DNA from: Mesostigma viride
Lineage: Eukaryota > Streptophyta > Mesostigmatophyceae > Mesostigmatales > Mesostigmataceae
NCBI GenBank assembly: GCA_009746045.1
Contig: RPFO01001873.1
Coordinates: forward strand, 58,537 to 122,536
Length of the DNA: 64,000 bases
Direction of reading: 5' to 3'
Position 1 is the first letter of the stretch. Each line of letters opens with the position of its first letter. The translations under genes were made by a program, and so were the position numbers. Shown piece by piece: positions 27,601 through 37,759 of this stretch. The notes beneath the pieces are model-generated. The model was not told where the DNA came from. It was given only the letters and a program-made list of their open reading frames with translations, and searched no databases.

Positions 27601-30600
27601 TTCTCCATGCACAGCTGAAAAAACCTGCGCCGAGGTGCGGCACCGCGGCCTACGTAGTGATTACTGTCTGCGACACGCCTGGGGCTGGCTGCATCTACCT
27701 GTCGGCCAATTGTGACCCGTGGGCTAGGCGAATTTGAATGCGGCTTTCCCGTTAGTTGTGGCTCCACCGCTCCAGTTTTCTAGGCTGACATGATGAACCG
27801 ACGGGGGTTCCTGGATTGAGACACGTTTTTTTCTCCATGCACAGCTGAAAAAACCTGCGCCGAGGTGCGGCACCGCGGCCTACGTAGTGATTACTGTCTG
27901 CGACACGCCTGGGGCTGGCTGCATCTACCTGTCGGCCAATTGTGACCCGTGGGCTAGGCGAATTTGAATGCGGCTTTCCCGTTAGTTGTGGCTCCACCGC
28001 TCCAGTTTTCTAGGCTGACATGATGAACCGACGGGGGTTCCTGGATTGAGACACGTTTTTTTCTCCATGCACAGCTGAAAAAACCTGCGCCGAGGTGCGG
28101 CACCGCGGCCTACGTAGTGATTACTGTCTGCGACACGCCTGGGGCTGGCTGCATCTACCTGTCGGCCAATTGTGACCCGTGGGCTAGGCGAATTTGAATG
28201 CGGCTTTCCCGTTAGTTGTGGCTCCACCGCTCCAGTTTTCTAGGCTGACATGATGAACCGACGGGGGTTCCTGGATTGAGACACGTTTTTTTCTCCATGC
28301 ACAGCTGAAAAAACCTGCGCCGAGGTGCGGCACCGCGGCCTACGTAGTGATTACTGTCTGCGACACGCCCGGGGCTGGCTGCATCTACCTGTCGGCCAAT
28401 TGTGACCCGTGGGCTAGGCGAATTTGAATGCGGCTTTCCCGTTAGTTGTGGCTCCACCGCTCCAGTTTTCTAGGCTGACATGATGAACCGACGGGGGTTC
28501 CTGGATTGAGACACGTTTTTTTCTCCATGCACAGCTGAAAAAACCTGCGCCGAGGTGCGGCACCGCGGCCTACGTAGTGATTACTGTCTGCGACACGCCC
28601 GGGGCTGGCTGCATCTACCTGTCGGCCAATTGTGACCCGTGGGCTAGGCGAATTTGAATGCGGCTTTCCCGTTAGTTGTGGCTCCACCGCTCCAGTTTTC
28701 TAGGCTGACATGATGAACCGACGGGGGTTCCTGGATTGAGACACGTTTTTTTCTCCATGCACAGCTGAAAAAACCTGCGCCGAGGTGCGGCACCGCGGCC
28801 TACGTAGTGATTACTGTCTGCGACACGCCCGGGGCTGGCTGCATCTACCTGTCGGCCAATTGTGACCCGTGGGCTAGGCGAATTTGAATGCGGCTTTCCC
28901 GTTAGTTGTGGCTCCACCGCTCCAGTTTTCTAGGCTGACATGATGAACCGACGGGGGTTCCTGGATTGAGACACGTTTTTTTCTCCATGCACAGCTGAAA
29001 AAACCTGCGCCGAGGTGCGGCACCGCGGCCTACGTAGTGATTACTGTCTGCGACACGCCCGGGGCTGGCTGCATCTACCTGTCGGCCAATTGTGACCCGT
29101 GGGCTAGGCGAATTTGAATGCGGCTTTCCCGTTAGTTGTGGCTCCACCGCTCCAGTTTTCTAGGCTGACATGATGAACCGACGGGGGTTCCTGGATTGAG
29201 ACACGTTTTTTTCTCCATGCACAGCTGAAAAAACCTGCGCCGAGGTGCGGCACCGCGGCCTACGTAGTGATTACTGTCTGCGACACGCCCGGGGCTGGCT
29301 GCATCTACCTGTCGGCCAATTGTGACCCGTGGGCTAGGCGAATTTGAATGCGGCTTTCCCGTTAGTTGTGGCTCCACCGCTCCAGTTTTCTAGGCTGACA
29401 TGATGAACCGACGGGGGTTCCTGGATTGAGACACGTTTTTTTCTCCATGCACAGCTGAAAAAACCTGCGCCGAGGTGCGGCACCGCGGCCTACGTAGTGA
29501 TTACTGTCTGCGACACGCCTGGGGCTGGCTGCATCTACCTGTCGGCCAATTGTGACCCGTGGGCTAGGCGAATTTGAATGCGGCTTTCCCGTTAGTTGTG
29601 GCTCCACCGCTCCAGTTTTCTAGGCTGACATGATGAACCGACGGGGGTTCCTGGATTGAGACACGTTTTTTTCTCCATGCACAGCTGAAAAAACCTGCGC
29701 CGAGGTGCGGCACCGCGGCCTACGTAGTGATTACTGTCTGCGACACGCCCGGGGCTGGCTGCATCTACCTGTCGGCCAATTGTGACCCGTGGGCTAGGCG
29801 AATTTGAATGCGGCTTTCCCGTTAGTTGTGGCTCCACCGCTCCAGTTTTCTAGGCTGACATGATGAACCGACGGGGGTTCCTGGATTGAGACACGTTTTT
29901 TTCTCCATGCACAGCTGAAAAAACCTGCGCCGAGGTGCGGCACCGCGGCCTACGTAGTGATTACTGTCTGCGACACGCCCGGGGCTGGCTGCATCTACCT
30001 GTCGGCCAATTGTGACCCGTGGGCTAGGCGAATTTGAATGCGGCTTTCCCGTTAGTTGTGGCTCCACCGCTCCAGTTTTCTAGGCTGACATGATGAACCG
30101 ACGGGGGTTCCTGGATTGAGACACGTTTTTTTCTCCATGCACAGCTGAAAAAACCTGCGCCGAGGTGCGGCACCGCGGCCTACGTAGTGATTACTGTCTG
30201 CGACACGCCCGGGGCTGGCTGCATCTACCTGTCGGCCAATTGTGACCCGTGGGCTAGGCGAATTTGAATGCGGCTTTCCCGTTAGTTGTGGCTCCACCGC
30301 TCCAGTTTTCTAGGCTGACATGATGAACCGACGGGGGTTCCTGGATTGAGACACGTTTTTTTCTCCATGCACAGCTGAAAAAACCTGCGCCGAGGTGCGG
30401 CACCGCGGCCTACGTAGTGATTACTGTCTGCGACACGCCCGGGGCTGGCTGCATCTACCTGTCGGCCAATTGTGACCCGTGGGCTAGGCGAATTTGAATG
30501 CGGCTTTCCCGTTAGTTGTGGCTCCACCGCTCCAGTTTTCTAGGCTGACATGATGAACCGACGGGGGTTCCTGGATTGAGACACGTTTTTTTCTCCATGC

Positions 30601-32252
30601 ACAGCTGAAAAAACCTGCGCCGAGGTGCGGCACCGCGGCCTACGGTAGTGATTACTGTCTGCGACACGCCCGGGGCTGGCTGCATCTACCTGTCGGCCAA
30701 TTGTGACCCGTGGGCTAGGCGAATTTGAATGCGGCTTTCCCGTTAGTTGTGGCTCCACCGCTCCAGTTTTCTAGGCTGACATGATGAACCGACGGGGGTT
30801 CCTGGATTGAGACACGTTTTTTTCTCCATGCACAGCTGAAAAAACCTGCGCCGAGGTGCGGCACCGCGGCCTACGTAGTGATTACTGTCTGCGACACGCC
30901 CGGGGCTGGCTGCATCTACCTGTCGGCCAATTGTGACCCGTGGGCTAGGCGAATTTGAATGCGGCTTTCCCGTTAGTTGTGGCTCCACCGCTCCAGTTTT
31001 CTAGGCTGACATGATGAACCGACGGGGGTTCCTGGATTGAGACACGTTTTTTTCTCCATGCACAGCTGAAAAAACCTGCGCCGAGGTGCGGCACCGCGGC
31101 CTACGTAGTGATTACTGTCTGCGACACGCCCGGGGCTGGCTGCATCTACCTGTCGGCCAATTGTGACCCGTGGGCTAGGCGAATTTGAATGCGGCTTTCC
31201 CGTTAGTTGTGGCTCCACCGCTCCAGTTTTCTAGGCTGACATGATGAACCGACGGGGGTTCCTGGATTGAGACACGTTTTTTTCTCCATGCACAGCTGAA
31301 AAAACCTGCGCCGAGGTGCGGCACCGCGGCCTACGTAGTGATTACTGTCTGCGACACGCCCGGGGCTGGCTGCATCTACCTGTCGGCCAATTGTGACCCG
31401 TGGGCTAGGCGAATTTGAATGCGGCTTTCCCGTTAGTTGTGGCTCCACCGCTCCAGTTTTCTAGGCTGACATGATGAACCGACGGGGGTTCCTGGATTGA
31501 GACACGTTTTTTTCTCCATGCACAGCTGAAAAAACCTGCGCCGAGGTGCGGCACCGCGGCCTACGTAGTGATTACTGTCTGCGACACGCCCGGGGCTGGC
31601 TGCATCTACCTGTCGGCCAATTGTGACCCGTGGGCTAGGCGAATTTGAATGCGGCTTTCCCGTTAGTTGTGGCTCCACCGCTCCAGTTTTCTAGGCTGAC
31701 ATGATGAACCGACGGGGGTTCCTGGATTGAGACACGTTTTTTTCTCCATGCACAGCTGAAAAAACCTGCGCCGAGGTGCGGCACCGCGGCCTACGTAGTG
31801 ATTACTGTCTGCGACACGCCCGGGGCTGGCTGCATCTACCTGTCGGCCAATTGTGACCCGTGGGCTAGGCGAATTTGAATGCGGCTTTCCCGTTAGTTGT
31901 GGCTCCACCGCTCCAGTTTTCTAGGCTGACATGATGAACCGACGGGGGTTCCTGGATTGAGACACGTTTTTTTCTCCATGCACAGCTGAAAAAACCTGCG
32001 CCGAGGTGCGGCACCGCGGCCTACGGTAGTGATTACTGTCTGCGACACGCCCGGGGCTGGCTGCATCTACCTGTCGGCCAATTGTGACCCGTGGGCTAGG
32101 CGAATTTGAATGCGGCTTTCCCGTTAGTTGTGGCTCCACCGCTCCAGTTTTCTAGGCTGACATGATGAACCGACGGGGGTTCCTGGATTGAGACACGTTT
32201 TTTTCTCCATGCACAGCTGAAAAAACCTGCGCCGAGGTGCGGCACCGCGGCC
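3663..32252 (+). repeat. Satellite array 1: ~124 tandem monomers of 229-232 bp
   Basis: Head-to-tail copies of one monomer fill 28.6 kb. Landmarks in each unit are GGATTGAGACACG followed by T7, GCTGAAAAAACCTGCGCC, GGTGCGGCACCGCGGCC and ATTGTGACCCGTGGGC. The first ~740 bp (3663-4400) hold scrambled, diverged monomers. From about 4400 to 9600 the unit is 230 bp (CTGACATGATG, TACGTAG, CGCCCGGGG). Variants change stepwise from 9.6 to 10.9 kb. About 60 seemingly uniform 232-bp units (CTGCATGACATG, TACGGTAG, CGCCTGGGG) follow to ~25.1 kb, then ~8 units of 229 bp, then 230-bp units again to the end. The array stops at the base where LINE copy 1 begins. It is probably the 5' part of that element. The repeated minus-strand frames of 72-92 codons are by-products of periodicity. 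Confidence 0.97.
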
Positions 32253-32447
32253 GCCCCGCGTTGGGGGGCTGCCGCCCCCCAAACCCCCCGCTTGGGGGCA
32301 CGGCGTCCGCATCTCCTCTCGCGCCGTTCGTCTCCCCCCGCGCTTCCGGCCTCCTTCACGACGCCGCCTTCCCGGGCGCGGGATGCGCTGCCTAGTGGCG
32401 CCCCTGCGCCGCGTCGGTCCTTACGCATCGCGGCGCACCTGCAGGAG
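32253..32447 (+). promoter_or_regulatory. GC-rich LINE leader with G/C hairpin
   Basis: Between the last monomer and the first in-frame ATG lies a G- and C-run leader. Positions 32263-32269 (GGGGGGC) and 32274-32280 (GCCCCCC) form a 7-bp stem with a 4-base loop. Copy 2 has an extra CCCCCCAAACCCCCC block and about 28 bases containing an ATG that are missing here. The leader could be 5' UTR or structured RNA; no function is shown. Confidence 0.5.
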
Positions 32448-33617
32448 ATGGGCGACCTGGACGACGGCGGTCGTGGCGCCCCTGTGCCACTCTCGCTTGT
32501 GTGCGAGGTCTGCCACAGTGGTGAGGATGCCCCCCGTCTCCTTGTGTGTGATTCGTGCCAATGCGGCTGGCACACGCGCTGCTTGGTCCCGCCCCTCTTC
32601 CGGCTGCCTCCCCCGGGTCCTTGGGCGTGCCCTCATTGCGTGGCCCCGCCTCGGCCGTCCCTAGGCTCCCGACGCGCGGCCGTGTCGACCCCGGGATCCC
32701 ATTCGGCCCGCGCCCCCTCCCGCAGCCCCTCGCTGGACCCTCTCCTGGGCCTTGCGGCCCTCGTGGAGGGTTCCACACCGTGCTCCCGCTCTCCCCGCGC
32801 CGTCACGTCCGGCCCCTCCGCGGGGTCCCCTGGCCCTGCCCCGCCTAGCTCTGGGGATCCACCTCCGGCCAGCACGGCGGTGGCCACTGACCTGCGTCCT
32901 CCTGTGCTTGAGGGGTCCCTGGCGGCTCTCCTCCCTGAGGCTGTGGGACACCCTGCGGCGACTCCTGTGGTGGGCCCCTGGTCGGCCGCGCTTGGGTCCC
33001 ACGACTTCTCCGTTTGGCCCCCCACCAACATTGCGGGCGTCAGCGCGCTCCGGCACGCCACGTTCTCTTGGCTGTATTGCCCCTTGCTGTTGGACGCTGT
33101 CGGCTTGCACGCGGCGTTTCCTACGCTCCCACGGCCCCCTGAATTTAGTGCCCTTGTGGTTCGTGTCCGGCACATGCTGCAGGCAGCCTCCCCCCCTGTC
33201 CTTGCCTCCACGCTTTGGGGGTTTGTCCTCGAGGACTACCATGCCGGCGGCCGCCTGCCTTGGCACCTGCCCGCGGTGCGCCAAGAATGGCTCCTGAATC
33301 TGGACGCTCAAGTGGCGCAGGCGGTGGTGCTCTTTGCTACAGGGCTTGCCGTGCAGGCCCAGCAGGCCGCCCGTGCGACATATCTCGCTGGGGGGGCCAC
33401 CGACCACGCCTTGCTCGATCGCCCTCAGCTGCACACGTTTCTTGCCTCTGCCGGGCCCGGCTCGGCCGGCCTTGTTGCGCAGGCCCACGGGCGCTTGACT
33501 ACGGCGGTCACCCCAGCGCAAGCCGCCCGCCTGCGCGTTGACTTCGGGGCTCCTGTCACCGTGCACGCCGGCGACCTGGTTCTGTACGATGCGGGGGGGG
33601 GCGTGTTCTTGAGCTGA
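32448..33617 (+). CDS. LINE copy 1 ORF1: PHD-finger protein
   Basis: The frame is open from 32292, but the first in-frame ATG is at 32448, because the ATG used in copy 2 (58093) is deleted here. A Cys4-His-Cys3 PHD finger lies at about 32502-32639: CEVC, then CDSC, GWHTRC and CPHC. Chromatin-binding PHD fingers read histone tails, and PHD modules are also known in ORF1 proteins of some CR1/L2-type LINEs. A Pro/Ser/Ala-rich linker follows, then an Ala-rich, probably helical region (about 33050-33560). The frame ends in TGA just after a G9 run (33592-33600). ORF2 follows in the -1 frame, so ORF1 may be a separate protein or the N-terminus of a frameshift fusion. A role in chromatin targeting or RNA binding is inference. 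Confidence 0.7.
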   Translation: MGDLDDGGRGAPVPLSLVCEVCHSGEDAPRLLVCDSCQCGWHTRCLVPPLFRLPPPGPWACPHCVAPPRPSLGSRRAAVSTPGSHSARAPSRSPSLDPLLGLAALVEGSTPCSRSPRAVTSGPSAGSPGPAPPSSGDPPPASTAVATDLRPPVLEGSLAALLPEAVGHPAATPVVGPWSAALGSHDFSVWPPTNIAGVSALRHATFSWLYCPLLLDAVGLHAAFPTLPRPPEFSALVVRVRHMLQAASPPVLASTLWGFVLEDYHAGGRLPWHLPAVRQEWLLNLDAQVAQAVVLFATGLAVQAQQAARATYLAGGATDHALLDRPQLHTFLASAGPGSAGLVAQAHGRLTTAVTPAQAARLRVDFGAPVTVHAGDLVLYDAGGGVFLS

Positions 33618-33631
33618 GCGCGGGTGCGGCC

Positions 33632-36600
33632 GTGCCCGCCATCTTGCACGATGTGCTCGAGCTTGCGGGCATCCCCCATGTCTGGCACCCTGCTGGTCCG
33701 CGCCGCCGTCTTCTCTCCGCCGATGAGATCGCCCGACTGCCGAGCTGGGAGCTGGGGTGGGACGCGGCGCCCGCCCACTACGGGCCGGCCCACTTGGTGG
33801 ATGTCACTGCCAGCGGCCCCTCCTGCCCCATCTGCTTGGACCTGCCTCGCCCTGGTGACGGTCTCTGCCGCCTCCCTGCTTGCGGCCACGTCTTCCATCA
33901 AGCTTGCATCGCCACGAGCTTGCACACGACCTCCGCCACCTGCCCCCTTTGCCGGGCCGCGGTCCTTTCCCCCTTGCCTCCTGGCGTTCTCCCGCTGGGG
34001 CCCTCGCCCGTGTCCGTGCGCCGCCAGTCCCACGCGCCTGCCCCGACACCTGCCTCCCCTGTGCGTGGTCGTGGGTCGCGCGCCGGCTTGGCTGCCTCCT
34101 CCAGCGCCCCCCTCCCGGCCGTGGGGGCCGTCCCCGCGCCGGTCTTGTCCTCGGCTGCCACGAGCCCTGCTGACCGCCCGGCGGCCGGCCCCGCCCTGGG
34201 TTCCGCTGCAGCTGTAGTTCCTCTGGCTGAGGGTGCTCCCGACCCCTCCCCCTCTCGACCCGGGCCGGCCCAACCGGGTGGGCGCACCCCCTCAGATGGC
34301 TTCCATTATTGCCAAGTCGATGGTCCCCTTGGTGACCCGTGTGGCGCGCGCCTGCCCAACCGGAATTCGTTGCTGGTGCACATTCGGGCTTCCCACCCCC
34401 ACATCACGGAGGCCGCCATGCGCGCCATGGACTGCTACCGCTGCCCGGCAGCCCATTGCCAGCGGATTTTTTCGATCCACGGGCGGTACCAGCATGAGCG
34501 GCAGTGCCGCCGCCAAACCCCCCAGAACGGCCTGCCCGGCGGCCCGGCGGCCGCACCGGCCTCCCGGTCCGGGGCGGCCCCTCGGTCGGCCCCTGCCCCT
34601 CCACCGGCATCGCAGGGTACGAGCGATCCGGGGGACCTCTCGGCAGGCTGGGCATTCCTGGCCACGCTCCCTTTTGCCGCCTGTGCGCGCAACCCTTGCA
34701 TGACGCTCCCGGACGTCCCTCACCGCGCCCGGAGCTTGTTTACGCGCTGCGCCCTGCTTTCCCTGGCCCGGATGCATAGTCACCCTCTCGACGAACTCGG
34801 CCACAAGCTGTTTCTCGTCACCCCCCGGCTCCTCTTAGCGCCGTTGGAGCGGGGCGTGCGTGGCGTACAGGGTGCGGTCATCGCTCGCTGCCGGCGGTTC
34901 CTCCTCGGGGATTGGGAAGGGCTGTGGGCGCTGCAGCCTCCGGCCTCCACCCGGGTGTCGGGGGCCGCCTCCTTTGCCCGGGTGGAAGCTGACGTCATGC
35001 GGTTGGTGAAGGTAGGTGAATTGAGCCGGGCCATGCAAAAGCTTGAACTGACCGCGTTGGCTCCCTCCACTCCCCCGACCCTGCAGGCTTTGCGCGACCT
35101 TCACCCCGACGAACCGGCCTTTGCGGTGCCCGCCCCGGCCACCCCCCGCCCCCGCCTATTGTCCTGGACCTGGACATCTTCACGGCTGTGCTGAAGGATC
35201 TGCCGAACGCCTCCTCCACCGGCCCCTCAGGCTGGCGCTACGAGCACCTCTCCGTGATGGCGGGCCATGGCGGGGCGACCGCACTCTTTGAGGCTGCCGC
35301 CGACTTGGCCGCGGGGTCCCTGGCCCCCGCGGCGCGCCCTTGGCTGGCTGGGGCACGCCTCATTGCCCTCCTGAAAGACGACGTCCCCCCGCCTGCTGGC
35401 CGCGTTCGTCCCATTGCTTGCGGCGAGGTCCTACGCAAGCTGGTGAGTAAGGTCATTTGTCGCCAAAAGGCCCCCGAGTTTCGCGCCTACTTCTGCCCCA
35501 ACCGGAGTGATACTGAGGAGTCCGTCGCGGCCCAGCTTGGCGTCGCCACCAAAGGGGGCAGCGACATCATCGTGCACACAGTTCAGGCCTACCTCGAGAC
35601 GCATCCGACCCATGTGGCGCTGAAGGTGGATTGCCACAATGCGTTCAATGCTGTCACCAAGGCTAGCATCTTTGAGGCCGTCGGCGAGGCGTTCCCTGAC
35701 CTTCTTGCGTGGACAGCAGCCTGCTACGGCGAACCCACTCAACTCTCCTTCCTCATGGAGGATGGGACGTTCGCCGACATCGCTTCCCGCACGGGAACCC
35801 AGCAAGGTGACCCCCTCGGCCCCTTTTACCTGTCTGCCCCGCTGCACAAGGCTCTCCAAGGTGTCCACGCTGCGCACCCGGATGTCGTGCTCCTCGCCTA
35901 CATGGACGATATCCATGCCCTTGGCCCGGCCGACGCTGTGGTTGCCGCCCTGGCTGCCCTTGAAGTGGCCATGGCGGCCATCAACCTTCGGCTCACCCTC
36001 CCCAAGTGTGCAGTCTTTTCGCCCCAGGGGGACTGCTCTGGCTTCCCCGCGGCTATCCCGGGGGCATTGGCGCGGGCGCGTGGTTTCTCGTGCCTGGGCG
36101 TCCCTGTGGGTGACCCTGACTACGTCGAAGAGGAGCTCCGGGCCACCGTGGAACAGCGCACCCATGTCCTTGAGACTTGGGCGCGCCTCAAGGACCCCCA
36201 GACCAAAGGGCTCCTCCTGTGGTTTTGCGCCCACCCGCGGGTGGTTCACTGGCTCCGTGGCGCTCCCCCCACTTGGTGCGGCTTGCCGCGGAAGGCCATG
36301 ACGAGCGCATTCAGGCCGCCTTGCAGGTGCTCCTCCCCGGCCCTAGCCTGCCAGCTCACTCCATGCGCTTGGCCACCCTCCCCTGCCGCATGGGCGGGTG
36401 TGGGCTCACCCGCGCCGCCCGCCTCGCCCCCGCCGCCTTCCTTGGCTCTGTTGCTCAGGCCTGGGCGGAGATCCGCCGGTTGGTCCCCAGCGCCGTCAGC
36501 GCCATTCCCGACTTGGTCACCCCATCCCCCTTCCCCTTTGTGCAGGCTGTGCAGGATTCTTACCTCGGGATCCAGCAGGCTTGCGACCTCGTCCGCCCCG

Positions 36601-37550
36601 CTCAGGCCGTCCACCGTCGCCTGCCCCGGGGCACGCCCGGCGTGTCCACTGTCGTCAGTCCTAGTGTCTTCCCTGCCTGCGTTCATGAAAAACAACAAAA
36701 GACCTACGCGGGTATACTACACTGTGCCGACTGGATGGGTCTGCATGCGAGCTTGAACGATCAGGGGAAGGCTTGGCTTCACTCCGTTTCCCTTGAGGGG
36801 AGCGTGGGGTCCGCATTCCTGCGCGCCCTCCCCATGAGCCCTTTGTTCACACTGGTTCCGGCCCTTTACGCCATCGCTCTCCGCCACCAGCTCTTTGCCC
36901 CGCAACCTCTCATCACGGCGGGTGCGTCCTGCGGCAGCTGCGGGCTTGCTCTGGATACTACTGGGACGCACTACATCGCGTGCATGGGTGGCCAGCAGAA
37001 CCAGAACTGGTTCCTCTATCTCCATACCGCTCTCCTCCGGGTGGTGTGTGCCATGGTTCGGTCGGTCTTTCCCCACTCCACCATTAAGTGCGAGGACGCG
37101 GATGGGGCCGCCCTCTACTCACCCAACCACCGCCCCGACATTACCGTGCTTGACTACGACGGGCAGGGTTGCCACCTGCTCATCGATGTCTCCGTGGCTC
37201 GGCCGCTTTCCGGTCGCCACATCCTCCGGGCGGCTGTGGATGCCGGCGCTGCTGCCGCTGTGGCTGAGCGCGACAAGTTTGCCTCCTACGGCAATGTGGG
37301 GCCCCACCGGGTCATCCCCTTTGTCCTTGAGGAGTTCGGGGCCATGGGCCCCAAGACAGCGGAGTTTTTCCACGAGTGCTGCCAGCGCCGTGAAGACCGC
37401 CTCGACCTCGAGGGTCAGACCGCCCCGTGGTCGGCCCGCACGTGGTCCTCGTATTGGCGGCAGCGTCTGTCACTCGCCCTCACTCGCACCGTGGCTGATG
37501 TGTTATTCCGCCGCACCCGGGCCGACTTTGTCGCGACCCATGCGGTCTAG
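33632..37550 (+). pseudogene. LINE copy 1 ORF2: RING / zinc finger / reverse transcriptase / endonuclease (two frameshifts)
   Basis: Domains in order: a RING finger at 33823-33953 (CPICL...CGHVFHQAC...CPLC); paired Cys/His fingers at about 34308-34510; reverse transcriptase at about 35190-36130 with motif A (VDCHNAFN, ~35626), motif B (GTQQGDPLGP, ~35800) and the catalytic YMDD at 35899-35910; a CCHC knuckle at 36929-36983 (C-x2-C-x9-H-x3-C); and a restriction-like endonuclease with RPD at 37131-37139, DVSV near 37185 and a downstream lysine. Together these would nick target DNA and prime cDNA synthesis. The frame breaks at a C6 run (35142-35147) and another C6 run (36265-36270); copy 2 has C7 at both. 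There is no ATG at the 5' end (33632 is GTG), consistent with translation from ORF1 by frameshifting or reinitiation. Either this copy is inactive or the two runs are miscalled. Confidence 0.85.
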
Positions 37551-37759
37551 ATTCCTTCCAGGCCTGCATGGTGGGCCGGCAGCGCTGTTGCTGCGTGTAG
37601 TTTTGTGATGTATAGTTAGTTGTACCTTGTGCCGCTGGCGTGATCCTTGGATGTCTGTGTCAGATTACTATTAATTTCTTCAGGGTTATTCTCCCAGTTC
37701 TCGGGTTTTTCCTTATGTTGCATGCCTATCTCACCTCCGTAATCTATCATTCTCAATGA
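37551..37759 (+). other. LINE copy 1 3' UTR
   Basis: About 210 bp lie between the ORF2 stop codon and the last clearly element-derived bases (CAATGA). The segment is nearly identical to 63299-63506 in copy 2. In R2-like elements this region is bound by the reverse transcriptase to start target-primed reverse transcription; that role here is by analogy. There is no poly(A) tail. Confidence 0.7.

Larger units (their letters stand above)
32253..37759 (+). mobile_element. Non-LTR retrotransposon (restriction-like-endonuclease LINE), copy 1
   Basis: This 5.5-kb unit is nearly identical to 57968-63506. It has a GC-rich leader, a PHD-finger ORF, a long ORF with RING, zinc fingers, reverse transcriptase and restriction-like endonuclease, and a ~210-bp 3' UTR ending at CAATGA without a poly(A) tail. 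Shared sequence with copy 2 runs to about CAATGAATATA and then the flanks differ, which sets the 3' end. A CCHC knuckle and RPD...DVSV endonuclease after the RT, with no AP-endonuclease seen, place it with R2/NeSL/CRE/R4-type LINEs. If the upstream monomers belong to it, the insertion spans 3663-37759. No convincing target duplication was found for this copy; its left edge is rearranged. Confidence 0.9.

Noticed and set aside
4403-32139. More than 100 tandem minus-strand open frames of 72-92 codons (starting MEPQLTGKPHSN)
   Set aside because: They recur once per satellite monomer, break whenever the monomer changes length, and have no domain. They are consequences of the repeat period.
3663-32252. 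CRISPR array
   Set aside because: There is no short repeat separated by unique spacers; the whole 230-bp unit repeats without variable spacers, and the setting is eukaryotic.
32392-34804. Numerous long minus-strand frames opposite the LINE ORFs (and likewise 58139-60851)
   Set aside because: Shadows of GC-rich coding DNA; the plus strand carries all recognisable motifs.
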